A DNA stretch of 54,640 nt from the NCBI GenBank assembly GCA_014324045.1, contig JACOMY010000018.1:1-54640 (forward strand), in the 5' to 3' direction. Below the pieces are notes generated by a model. That model saw nothing but the letters and a program-made list of their open reading frames with translations. It made no database searches and had not been told where the DNA came from. The stretch is from Rhodospirillales bacterium (GTDB lineage: Bacteria > Pseudomonadota > Alphaproteobacteria > Kiloniellales > JACOMY01). Position 1 is the stretch's first letter. Every line of letters begins with the position of its first letter. This document shows positions 8,878 to 16,381 of the stretch, one piece after another. A program made the position numbers and the translations under genes.

Positions 8878-10173
8878 ATGCCAAGCGACGACAGAGCCCT
8901 TGAGCGGGTCTCCGACTTCTTCGCCCGCGATCCGGAGGCAGCCGATGCGGCCTTCTTCGGGCGCCGCAGCCATGGCGACCGCCGCGGCTTCCTGAAAGGC
9001 GCCGGGCTGGCCACCATGAGTGCCATGGTGGGGATGACCATCCCCTTCCATCGCAACCTTCCGCAAGGCCTGATTCCAGCAGCCTTGGCCTCGGACGAGG
9101 TGCTGGTCGGCAAGGATGGGCTGCGGCTCTTGAACGACCGCCCGGTCAATGCCGAGACGCCCGCGCACCTTCTAGACGACCCCATCACCCCCACCGGCCG
9201 CCACTTCATCCGCAACAATGGCCTGCCGCCCGTAGAGGTCGATCCCAAGACCTGGACCTTCACCGTCGACGGTCTGGTCGACAGCCCCATGACGCTGTCC
9301 ATCGACGACTTGAAGGCACAGTTCGAGGTCGTTACCTTGGCCCTGGTGATCGAGTGCGGCGGCAACGGTCGGGCTGCCTTCGATCCGCCGGCCAAAGGCA
9401 ATCAGTGGACCTCCGGCGCTGTCGCCTGCTCCAACTGGACCGGCGTCCGCCTGAAAGACGTGCTGACCAAGGCAGGCATCAAGTCGACCGTGGTCTATAC
9501 GGCCCACGAGGGGGCCGATGTGCACCTCTCCGGCGATCTGGACAAGCTGCCGATCTCGCGCGGCCTGCCGATTACCAAGGCCATGACCGACGATGTGCTG
9601 ATCGCTTTCGAGATGAACGGCGGCCCGATGCATTCGATGAACGGCGCCCCCCTGCGTCTGGTGGTGCCGGGGTGGCCCGGTTCCTGCTCCCAGAAGTGGC
9701 TGACCCGGATCTGGCTGCGCGATCAGGTGCACGACGGGCCGAAGATGACCGGAACCTCCTACCGTGTGCCCAACCGCCCGGTCGCCCCTGGCGAGAAGGT
9801 TGCCGAAGAAGACTTTGAGATCATCGAACGTATGCCGGTGAAGTCGCTGATCACCACGCCGAAGAACGATGCCTTCGTGGACGAGACCGCGTTAGTGCGA
9901 GGCCATGCCTGGTCCGGCGACCGCACGATCAAGTCGCTTGATCTCTCGATCAACTTCGGCAAGTCTTGGATTGCTGCGGAACTGGACCCGCCGGTGAACG
10001 AAGGCGCTTGGCAGAACTGGCGTGCCAACGTCCGCTTCCCCAAGGCCGGCTACTACGAGATATGGTCCCGGGCTACGGACAGCGCCGGCGACATGCAGCC
10101 CTTCGCTATCAACTGGAACCCAAAGGGCTATCTAAACAACACCATGCATCGCATCGCCGTTAGGGCCGCCTGA
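8878..10173 (+). CDS. SoxC/SorA-type sulfite dehydrogenase, molybdopterin subunit
   Basis: Periplasmic molybdenum enzyme that oxidises sulfite to sulfate and passes electrons to cytochrome c. The 431-residue product has a twin-arginine signal (RRGFLK, residues 35-40). It also has a sulfite-oxidase-fold molybdopterin domain with the Mo-ligand cysteine in VIECGGNGR (Cys160) and a C-terminal Mo-co dimerisation domain (RGHAWSG onward). The following gene encodes a small c-type cytochrome, its likely electron acceptor. A strong hairpin between the two genes may tune their ratio. The nearby SuyAB sulfo-lyase would generate its substrate (inference). It could be named soxC or sorA; I cannot decide without a tree. 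Confidence 0.88.
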   Translation: MPSDDRALERVSDFFARDPEAADAAFFGRRSHGDRRGFLKGAGLATMSAMVGMTIPFHRNLPQGLIPAALASDEVLVGKDGLRLLNDRPVNAETPAHLLDDPITPTGRHFIRNNGLPPVEVDPKTWTFTVDGLVDSPMTLSIDDLKAQFEVVTLALVIECGGNGRAAFDPPAKGNQWTSGAVACSNWTGVRLKDVLTKAGIKSTVVYTAHEGADVHLSGDLDKLPISRGLPITKAMTDDVLIAFEMNGGPMHSMNGAPLRLVVPGWPGSCSQKWLTRIWLRDQVHDGPKMTGTSYRVPNRPVAPGEKVAEEDFEIIERMPVKSLITTPKNDAFVDETALVRGHAWSGDRTIKSLDLSINFGKSWIAAELDPPVNEGAWQNWRANVRFPKAGYYEIWSRATDSAGDMQPFAINWNPKGYLNNTMHRIAVRAA

Positions 10174-10197
10174 TCGCGCTGGCACGCCGTTCTTGTT

Positions 10198-10220
10198 GGG
10201 GAGGCGCCCAGCGCCTCCCC
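10198..10220 (+). terminator. Intercistronic hairpin after the sulfite dehydrogenase
   Basis: A perfect 10-bp stem (GGGGAGGCGC / GCGCCTCCCC) with a 3-base loop is followed by CCATTTTC. It lies 24 bases after the dehydrogenase stop and 33 bases before the cytochrome start. It is probably a partial terminator or an mRNA-stabilising hairpin within the operon. Confidence 0.6.
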
Positions 10221-10252
10221 CCATTTTCAGAACAGCAGTGAGGTTTGCCCCC

Positions 10253-10579
10253 ATGTCCTTAAAGACCGTGGTAGGCGCCGCAGCGCTTTGCCAAATAGCC
10301 GGCCTGCTGCTCGCCGCGCCCCTCGAAGCAGAAGAAAGCGAATACGGCGTGCTTTTCGAGGCCGAGGGGGTGGAAGAGACCTATTACAACTGCATCGCCT
10401 GCCACTCGGAGCGCATTGTCGCCCAACAGGGACTCACCCGCGAAGGCTGGGACGAACTGCTTGATTGGATGGTGGAAGAGCAAGGCATGCCGGAACTGGA
10501 TGCTGAGACAAGCGTGATCGTGTTGGACTACCTCTCCAACTACTACAACACCGACCGGCCGCATTTCCCGAAGGACTGA
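10253..10579 (+). CDS. Small periplasmic cytochrome c, sulfite dehydrogenase partner
   Basis: A 108-residue protein with a Sec signal peptide (hydrophobic to about residue 22) and one haem c site CIACH (residues 47-51). A Met downstream (QGMPEL) is a possible distal ligand. Its position right after the molybdopterin subunit points to the SorB/SoxD-like electron acceptor role. The start is ATG 10253, because an upstream in-frame extension lacks a signal peptide. Confidence 0.82.
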   Translation: MSLKTVVGAAALCQIAGLLLAAPLEAEESEYGVLFEAEGVEETYYNCIACHSERIVAQQGLTREGWDELLDWMVEEQGMPELDAETSVIVLDYLSNYYNTDRPHFPKD

Positions 10580-10708
10580 CGGGGCAACAGCGAAGGGAAG
10601 GTGCAGCCGCCCCCTCTTTCGCATTGCTTATGCACAAGGTGCTGCCTTTGCAGTTACCTGTTTCAAAGCAAGGGGAAGATCTTCCGCATCGATAGCGTCG
10701 GGGTGGGT

Positions 10709-11353
10709 CTAGGCGGTCGCGTAGGCCGCCACGGCAACGAAATGCTGGAAATCCATGCCATCAGCCACGAGTGTGTAATCAATACAATTGTCTGACCAGT
10801 TGGCCGCCTCTCCGCCGGGGACTACCGGTATCGGCAGTCCTGCAGGCCGGGCGTACAGCGTGACGCGGCAGCCTCTGGGTCCGAGATAGATCATGGTCAC
10901 GACCGAGTCTGCGGTAATCTCGTGCGCACTGAGGATCAGGTTCGATGCCGACAGGTCCAAGGGTTTCATCGTCGAGAGCAAGGCCTATGCCGCGGTGCGC
11001 TCAGGCGACTCTGCGCGCGGTTCGAGCGCTTGCACGATGACCCTATCCTCGCTGCGCTTGAGCCAGGATACCACAGCGACGGCTAGGCCGATTGCCAGTA
11101 GCAGCGAGGCAGCTAAGGTCGAGACGGCATAGCGGTGCCGGAAGGATTTGCGTGGCGCCGGTGCTGCTGCATGCAAAGGAGCAGGTGCGTGCAGACTGGC
11201 CAGCCCGCGTTGCAGGCCGCGTATCTTCTGCAAGGCCTCGGCCAAAGCAGACCCCTGCGCCAGGCGCCCTGCCAGTGCTGCTGCCGCGAAGGGCCCCAGT
11301 TCGCCGTCGGCATAGGCACTCAAGGCCATCCAGTCCTCGTCGCTCACCTGCAT
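10709..11353 (-). pseudogene. Anti-sigma factor gene interrupted by an in-frame amber codon
   Basis: Reading from ATG 11353, the first 122 codons encode a zinc-finger-less anti-sigma factor. It begins MQVSDEDWMALSAYADGELG and has one membrane span (about residues 75-95, TLAASLLLAIGLAVAVVSWL). A TAG at 10985-10987 ends this frame. The same frame then continues for 91 more codons as a typical anti-sigma C-terminal domain (YLGPRGCRVTLYARP, DYTLVADGMDFQHFVAVAAYA). The two parts look like one ancestral protein of ~214 codons. The start lies 2 bases after the sigma factor stop. It may be a pseudogene, a working truncation, stop readthrough or a sequence error. Confidence 0.7.
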
Positions 11354-11355
11354 TC

Positions 11356-11859
11356 CTAATGCGGTCCTTGCTTGCCGCCGCCCACTGCCTCCGGTCCACC
11401 CTCGACCAAGGTCAAGAGCGCACGCCTGGCCCGGCTCAGACGACTCATCACCGTTCCTTTCGGAACCTCCATCACCTTGGCCGCCTCGGCATAGGTCAAT
11501 CCCAAGGCATCGACTAAGGACAGCACCTGGCGCCGCGGCGCAGGCAGGCTCTCGTAAGCACGCCTCAGGGCAATGGCATCGTCCAGGCCATACGTCTCCC
11601 TGGGCGCCTCATTCTGAAGACGTGCGAGGCTCTCCCGGCGCACCCGGTGCTTGCGCAAGGCGTCGAAGGCAAGGTTTCGGATGGTCCGGAACATCCAGGG
11701 TCGCAACTTGGCCTGATCTTGCGGCGCCTGCCCACTGCGCACGGTGCGCTCAATCGCGTCGCTGACCAGGTCTTCGGCGTCCGCTGCATTGTCTGCGAGC
11801 GAACGCGCATAGGTACGGAGGTCGGGCAGAAGCTGTATTATCGGCGGCCAGGGGTCCAT
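11356..11859 (-). CDS. ECF-type RNA polymerase sigma factor
   Basis: A 167-residue sigma-70 family factor with only regions 2 and 4. Region 2 includes DAEDLVSDAIERT and the core-binding/-10 segment RPWMFRTIRNLAFDALRKHR. Region 4 includes LPAPRRQVLSLVDALGLTYAEAA and the helix-turn-helix MEVPKGTVMSRLSRARRAL. It is followed after 2 bases by its anti-sigma gene and lies tail-to-tail with the sulfite dehydrogenase genes. The regulon is unknown. Confidence 0.9.
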   Translation of the reverse strand: MDPWPPIIQLLPDLRTYARSLADNAADAEDLVSDAIERTVRSGQAPQDQAKLRPWMFRTIRNLAFDALRKHRVRRESLARLQNEAPRETYGLDDAIALRRAYESLPAPRRQVLSLVDALGLTYAEAAKVMEVPKGTVMSRLSRARRALLTLVEGGPEAVGGGKQGPH

Positions 11860-11928
11860 GCTTGCCTTGATGGCCTAGCCGCAGGGCGAAGGCAAGTCGG
11901 CGCGGCAGACTGAAAGATGGGCTGCGGT

Positions 11929-12297
11929 TCAGGCGGCGAAGCCGGATCCGGCCTTACGGTAGGCGGCGCGGGGCGGAGCGAAAATGTCCAGCACCTTGGC
12001 ACCGTCAGGCCCCGCCTCGAAGCCGTGCACAACGCCGCCCGGCGTGCACCAGAAGTCACCCTTGCGCACCGGGACCTCCAGGCTGTCCTGAATACGTACG
12101 CCGCTACCTTCCAGTAGAACGCCCCACTGTTCTTCGGCATGGCTGTGGATCGAGCCCCTGCTGTTGGGCTCGAAAGTGACGACCGACAGCATGGCCTGCT
12201 CGCCAGCGAAGATTCTGGTGTCGATCCCGGGTGCCAAAGTGCGGGCAAGCCCTGCACTGAGATCGGCGAAGTTAAAGAAGCTCTCGGGGCGCGTCAT
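11929..12297 (-). CDS. Cupin-domain protein
   Basis: A 122-residue single-domain cupin. Motif 1 is visible as GSIHSHAEEQWGVLLEGSG (metal-binding His, His and Glu) and motif 2 as GDFWCTPGGVVHGFEA. Function is not assignable from sequence; such proteins are often small-molecule isomerases, dioxygenases or sensors. ATG 12297 is chosen because the in-frame extension upstream (to 12537) is not cupin-like. A 15-base palindrome lies 38 bases upstream of the start. Confidence 0.8.
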   Translation of the reverse strand: MTRPESFFNFADLSAGLARTLAPGIDTRIFAGEQAMLSVVTFEPNSRGSIHSHAEEQWGVLLEGSGVRIQDSLEVPVRKGDFWCTPGGVVHGFEAGPDGAKVLDIFAPPRAAYRKAGSGFAA

Positions 12298-12714
12298 GAT
12301 CTTCCCTCTTTGGGTGCTGTTTAGCCGGGGCCAAAGATATACTATATCTGACCTCGCCTGAGAGGATGCGCGCAAGCAGCTGCTCTTCCCGGGCGGCAGC
12401 GACCTGGTCCGGCACGTCCTCGGCGATGCCGGCCGGAATGACGACTGCACTATCGTCAGGCGCGACGGACAGGCGGCAGAGCAGTCAAGCCGCAGGAGCC
12501 GAGGTCGCCAAGTTTTCTGGCCGGGCTGGAACAACACCCGCCGCAGCCGCCTCGCGGCCTAGACGCGCTGCGGCCGATCCGGGTGGCACCCTCATCCCCT
12601 CTTGCAGCCCTCTTCCGGCGGTCCCCAGCCGTGAAGATCCTGTCTCTACAGCGCGATCTTCCCTATCCTCGCGTCCGAGCGAGTGACTGCGCCTTAAACC
12701 GGAGGAGGAACGCG
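12298..12714. other. Intergenic region with a possible decayed fragment
   Basis: A 417-base region between divergent genes. It holds the cupin promoter/operator palindrome (12335-12349). On the minus strand there is a protein-like but unrecognised fragment (about 12350-12478) containing VVIPAGIAEDVPDQVAAARE without a start, which may be another relic. The last 20 bases carry the strong GGAGGAGG ribosome-binding site of the dienelactone hydrolase. Confidence 0.35.
12335..12349. promoter_or_regulatory. 15-base palindrome upstream of the cupin gene
   Basis: AGATATACTATATCT is a perfect palindrome around its central base. It is AT-rich in a GC-rich setting and 38 bases upstream of the cupin ATG. 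On the minus strand it contains TATAGT, a plausible -10 hexamer, so a repressor bound here could block the promoter. The size and AT content are like GntR-family operators, but the regulator is not identified. Confidence 0.4.
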
Positions 12715-13404
12715 ATGCCCAAGACCCTGGCCGACAGCCTACGCCTGGCCGCCAACGACAACCATGCCTTCGCCAGCTACCGCAGTCGCCAAGCGGTCGG
12801 CGAACCTCGCGCCGGTCTGGTGCTACTGCAGGAAATCTTTGGGGTGAACCGCCATATCCGTGCGGCTGCCGATCGCTTCGCCGAGAGCGGGCTGTTGGTC
12901 CTGGCCCCTGCCCTTTTCGATCGGATCGAGCCCGGCATGGAGTTGACCTATGAATCCGAAAGCGTGGCCCGCGGCCGGATCTTGAAGGCCAAGGTGCCTT
13001 ACGACCGGGCGACCGAGGATCTGGCCGCCTGCGTGCAGTGGCTGCAGGGCCAGAACCTGAAGGTCGGGGTGATCGGCTTCTGCTGGGGCGGCGACTTGGC
13101 CTTCCTCGCCGCGCGCCTCCCCGGCGTCGCCGCCAGCGTCGCCTTTTACGGCGGCAGCATCGGCAGCTTGGCTGGCGACAACCCGCCCAAGGCGCCCCTG
13201 CAGATGCACTTCGGCCTGGAGGATCAGGCTATCCCGCAGGCGGTGCGCGAGCAGGCCTATGCCGGCGCCCCCGATGCCGAGGTTTTCGAGTATCCGGCCG
13301 GCCACGGCTTCTGCTGCGACGAGCGCCCCGGCTATCGCCAGGATGCCGCCGAGGCCGGGTGGGAGCGTGCCCGCGCCTTCTTCGCCCGCCACCTCGGCGC
13401 CTGA
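12715..13404 (+). CDS. Dienelactone hydrolase family protein
   Basis: An alpha/beta hydrolase of 229 residues with the dienelactone hydrolase nucleophile motif GFCWGG (Cys123), an Asp in FGLEDQAIP and the His in PAGHGF. The N-terminal VLLQEIFGVNRHIR segment is typical. In known members the Cys-Asp-His triad opens dienelactones from chlorocatechol breakdown; many alphaproteobacterial copies are of unknown substrate. It is translated from ATG 12715 with a strong ribosome-binding site and is followed 16 bases later by a creatininase-family gene. Confidence 0.9.
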   Translation: MPKTLADSLRLAANDNHAFASYRSRQAVGEPRAGLVLLQEIFGVNRHIRAAADRFAESGLLVLAPALFDRIEPGMELTYESESVARGRILKAKVPYDRATEDLAACVQWLQGQNLKVGVIGFCWGGDLAFLAARLPGVAASVAFYGGSIGSLAGDNPPKAPLQMHFGLEDQAIPQAVREQAYAGAPDAEVFEYPAGHGFCCDERPGYRQDAAEAGWERARAFFARHLGA

Positions 13405-13420
13405 ACGAGAGGCTGCTCGC

Positions 13421-14188
13421 TTGACCCTCGACTATCTGCGCCTCTACGCCGGACTCGACGGCCTGTCGGAGCGGGCTGTAGCGATCTTGCCGCTGGGAGC
13501 GGTCGAGACCCATGGGCCGCATTTGCCGCTGGGCACCGACAGCTTGCTTGCCGAGCGGCTGTTGGACTGGGCGCTCACAGACTGGACCCTCGGACCGCCG
13601 GATCTCTTGCGCCTGCCGTCGCTTTGGGTCGCCGCCTCCGGCGAGCACGACCGCGGACGCGGCACCCTGGCCCTGGAGGCCGGGCAGACAATTGCAGCAA
13701 TCGAAGCCCTCGGCGGTCAGTTAGCCAAGAACGGGATTCGGCGTCTGCTGCTGTTCAACGCGCATGGCGGCAACATCGCCGCCGGCCAGGTGGCCGCTCT
13801 GAACCTGCGCCGCCGCCATGGCCAGCTGGTCGCGGCGGCGCACTGGCTGGATTTCGGCCTGCCGCCGGACTTCGATCCGCCGAGCCCGCCCGAGCAGGAC
13901 GTGCACGGCGGTTGGATGGAAACCTCGTTGCTGCTGCACCTGCAACCGGAAACAGTACGCCGCGACCGCCTCGCCGCCCGCCCGCCGCAGCCGCCAGCCG
14001 CCAGCCTCTTCCCCAGCGGCCCCATTGCCTGGGGCTGGAGCACGCAGGACCTGGGTCCGGACACTTGGATCGGCTTTCCGGAGCGAGCCAGCGCCGCCAT
14101 CGGCCGGCAGATGACCGACCACATCGGCAGCGGCCTCCGACGCCTTTTGCAGGAGCTGAGCGCTGCCGACTGGGAACCGCTCCCCTAG
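13421..14188 (+). CDS. Creatininase family protein
   Basis: A 255-residue metal-dependent amidohydrolase of the creatininase fold. Metal-binding residues are visible in LPLGAVETHGPHLPLGTD (Glu, His, Asp), in FNAHGGN (His) and in GGWMETSLL (Glu). The substrate is not deducible; related proteins open cyclic amides or act in cofactor maturation. The TTG start at 13421, 16 bases after the hydrolase stop, gives the family N-terminus. Longer in-frame starts would lie inside the upstream gene. Confidence 0.82.
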   Translation: MTLDYLRLYAGLDGLSERAVAILPLGAVETHGPHLPLGTDSLLAERLLDWALTDWTLGPPDLLRLPSLWVAASGEHDRGRGTLALEAGQTIAAIEALGGQLAKNGIRRLLLFNAHGGNIAAGQVAALNLRRRHGQLVAAAHWLDFGLPPDFDPPSPPEQDVHGGWMETSLLLHLQPETVRRDRLAARPPQPPAASLFPSGPIAWGWSTQDLGPDTWIGFPERASAAIGRQMTDHIGSGLRRLLQELSAADWEPLP

Positions 14189-14263
14189 AGCGGAAACATG
14201 TCGGCCGACCGACATCCGATGCCACCACCCCACGAGGAATCCGGTGATGGGGCTAACATCTCC

Positions 14264-14480
14264 CTAGCCACGGCTCCAGGTCAGGGTGACGTGCTCGTCG
14301 GCGACCAGCCGGTCATCGGTCGGATCGGCATCGACCCAGCCGAAGGTCGGGCGCCAAATTGATATCCAAGCATACGAGGCGGCAGCTCCAATGCGCCGAG
14401 GCTGCCCATTCGGCGGGCCGGTCAGGGGATAGCCATTGACGTAGCATGCGGAGAACCCCAGTGGCTGCAGACAAGCGATC
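14264..14480 (-). pseudogene. Transglutaminase-like fragment fused to an SDR relic
   Basis: The C-terminal part of a 156-codon frame reads as the core of a transglutaminase-like domain. GFSACYVNGYPLTGPP is followed by ASYAWISIWRPTFGWVDADP and DDRLVADEHVTL, matching the His...Asp region of that family. Its N-terminal half, including the catalytic Cys, is missing. It is joined in frame to the tail of a short-chain dehydrogenase, and it stops early at 14264. This looks like the scar of a deletion that brought two decaying genes together. Confidence 0.6.
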
Positions 14481-14960
14481 TGGCCGCCGTCGATATTGAA
14501 ATGTGCGACAGAAATGTTCTGTAGCGAGAGTCCGCAGGCAAGCGGCTGCGCCAATTCGCGCTGCGCGAACTTAACCATCGCGAAGGCAGCCAACTGCAGA
14601 TAGCCCTTCACCGCTGCCGAGGCGCCGATGAAGAAGAGAGAACCGGCGAGCCAGCATCCGCGGCACGGTCTCGCGCGACCGGGAAGGCGTTCTAGGTCGA
14701 GATCTCGATGGCCTTGTGAACGGACCTTTTGCACGGCCGTACGTTCAACTCAGCGAGGGCCTCGCGCATCCTAGAGGAAGCGTTGACCACCCAGTCCGGG
14801 GTCCCGCCAAAGTGGGTTTCAGCGGCCTCAAAGAGCGAAGGGACGTGCTCTTCATCGGTAGCGTCGCAGGCGAAGGCGGCGGCTCGGCTGTCACGCGCCA
14901 AGTTCTGACAGCTTGTTGCCGGTATTGCGCGCCGCTAAGGCCACCGCGAAACCTTCGGCA
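14481..14960 (-). pseudogene. Short-chain dehydrogenase relic with frameshifts
   Basis: Consecutive pieces of an SDR appear in shifting frames. They are AEGFAVALAARNTGNKL (14910-14960), then CDATDEEHVPSLFEAAE through VVNASSRMREALAELNV (14692-14901), then GSLFFIGASAAVKGYLQLAA and MVKFAQRELAQPLA through VAHFNIDGG. The active-site Ser segment survives, but at least two frameshifts and a stop break the gene, and its end is fused to a transglutaminase fragment. It lies between the creatininase gene and the LacI regulator. Confidence 0.65.
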
Positions 14961-14969
14961 GCGGCCAGT

Positions 14970-15989
14970 TCAGCCGGGCGCCGGCCCGGAGGAGCCCCTC
15001 ACCACCAAATCGGCGGGCAGTTCTAGATGCAGCGGCTGCTCGCCGGGCGGCGCGTCCCCCATAAGGAACTCTGCGGTTCGCTGCCCCATCTCGGCTAGCG
15101 GCGCATGCACCGTGGTCAGCCCCGGAGGAATCTCGCGGGCCAGGGCCAAGTCGTCGAAGCCTGTGATGGACAGCTGGGCGGGCACCGGGATTCCAAGCTC
15201 CCCCGCCTCCAAGAGCGCGCCCAAGGCCAGCACGTCGTTCCCGCAGATCACCGCCGTCGGCCGTTCCTCCAGCTCGAACAAGCGGCGTAAGGCACGCCGC
15301 CCCTCGCCGATGCCATAGGGCTTGTCGATCCGCTGTAAGAGACCGATCCCGCGGCCGGCAAGCGCTGCCTCGGCACCTTCGATGCGCTCGCGCGCCCGAT
15401 CGTTACCGGCGGGCAGGCCGGCGATCATGGCGATCCTGCGGTGCCCCAGGTCATGGAGGTAGCGGACCACCCGCATCATCGCTTCCCTATTGTCGAAGCC
15501 AATAGTCGCTTGTCGGGACTCCGGATGATGGACGTAGGTGCAGACTGAGCGAATGCCATGGCGCTGCAGCAGCGTGATGACGGCTGGGTCGCGTTCCTCA
15601 CCGGTCAGCATCAGACCGTCGATGCCGCGTACCACCAGTTTCTCAATCTGCTCAATCTCTCGCGCGAGATCGTAGTCGTTGGCTGCCAGCAGCAAGGTGC
15701 GCCCATCCAAAGTGAGTGCGTCCTGTAGGGTCTGCACCATCTCTGCGAAGATCGCGTTGGATAGGGTCGGTATGACGGCACCGATAGTGTTGGTCCGGCT
15801 AGAGGCTAGGGCGCGGGCTGCACCGTGCGGGGTGTAGCCCAGCTGCAGAATGATCTTTTGCACCCGTTCGCGGAGGACTGGGCGGACCTTCTGGGGATGA
15901 CTGAGACAGCGCGAGACCGTCGCCGTCGACACACCTGCTTCAGCCGCAACATCCTCCAGGGTCGGTCTGGCTCCGCTCTTCCCTTGCAA
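14970..15989 (-). CDS. LacI-family transcriptional regulator
   Basis: A 339-residue repressor with an N-terminal helix-turn-helix (RPTLEDVAAEAGVSTATVSR) and a hinge helix (GAARALASSRTNTIGAVIP). The rest is a periplasmic-binding-protein-like ligand domain, including AVICGNDVLALGAL near the C-terminus. TTG 15989, with an AAGGGGG just upstream, places the start 8 residues before the DNA-binding domain as in homologues; a longer TTG start at 16043 is possible. It is divergent from the TRAP/SuyAB operon, whose promoter carries a LacI-type operator. The ligand is inferred to be the operon substrate or an intermediate. Confidence 0.92.
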   Translation of the reverse strand: MQGKSGARPTLEDVAAEAGVSTATVSRCLSHPQKVRPVLRERVQKIILQLGYTPHGAARALASSRTNTIGAVIPTLSNAIFAEMVQTLQDALTLDGRTLLLAANDYDLAREIEQIEKLVVRGIDGLMLTGEERDPAVITLLQRHGIRSVCTYVHHPESRQATIGFDNREAMMRVVRYLHDLGHRRIAMIAGLPAGNDRARERIEGAEAALAGRGIGLLQRIDKPYGIGEGRRALRRLFELEERPTAVICGNDVLALGALLEAGELGIPVPAQLSITGFDDLALAREIPPGLTTVHAPLAEMGQRTAEFLMGDAPPGEQPLHLELPADLVVRGSSGPAPG

Positions 15990-16048
15990 GCGACCCCCTT
16001 CTTCGCCGCGCCGCTGCAGGCTAGCCAGCGCCGGCTGCGACAAATGGA

Positions 16049-16077
16049 TTGACGCAGTGAGAATACAAGGATAGAGT
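16049..16077 (+). promoter_or_regulatory. Promoter of the TRAP/SuyAB operon
   Basis: TTGACG (16049-16054) and TAGAGT (16072-16077) are separated by 17 bases. This is a good sigma-70-type promoter ending 6 bases before the LacI-type operator, so the operator would overlap the transcription start. It is predicted from sequence only. Confidence 0.55.
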
Positions 16078-16082
16078 CAAAA

Positions 16083-16096
16083 TGTAAGCGCTTGCA
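16083..16096. promoter_or_regulatory. LacI/GalR-type operator
   Basis: TGTAAGCGCTTGCA is a near-perfect palindrome with the central CG typical of LacI-family operators. It lies between the divergent lacI-type gene and the operon, just downstream of the predicted -10 box and 28 bases before the first operon ATG. Repression of the operon by the adjacent regulator, relieved by substrate, is the natural reading. Confidence 0.75.
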
Positions 16097-16123
16097 ACGC
16101 TCAACGGGAGGACAGTAAAGCGG

Positions 16124-16381
16124 ATGAGAATGAGGAAAGAGACTCTTGTCTTGGTGGCCGCCGGCCTCCTCTTCCTTGCCTTTCTCGTCAATCTGGCGGT
16201 GGCCAAGCTGGCCATCCTCGAGGGTGCAACGCAGATACCTGGCCTGGGCGACGTCGGCGAATTCCTTGTGCTGCTGACCGCCGTCCTGCTCTTCATCATC
16301 GGCTGCCTGAACAGGGAAGCCGCCAATCCACAAAAACAGATGCCAACTGGGGAGGATCAGAACCATGCCGAGAAGGGATGA
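16124..16381 (+). CDS. Small two-span membrane protein, first gene of the TRAP operon
   Basis: An 85-residue protein with two predicted membrane helices (about residues 7-28 and 43-62) and a hydrophilic tail. It is preceded by GGGAGGA and overlaps the next gene by 17 bases, so it is surely co-translated with the TRAP binding protein. I do not recognise a family. Possible roles are an accessory to the transporter or an unrelated membrane peptide. Confidence 0.7.
   Translation: MRMRKETLVLVAAGLLFLAFLVNLAVAKLAILEGATQIPGLGDVGEFLVLLTAVLLFIIGCLNREAANPQKQMPTGEDQNHAEKG

Noticed and set aside
14970..15000. Overlap of the SDR relic N-terminus with the end of the LacI-type gene
   Set aside because: The regulator ends with a normal LacI-family tail (LVVRGSSGPAP); the resemblance to an SDR start is accidental.
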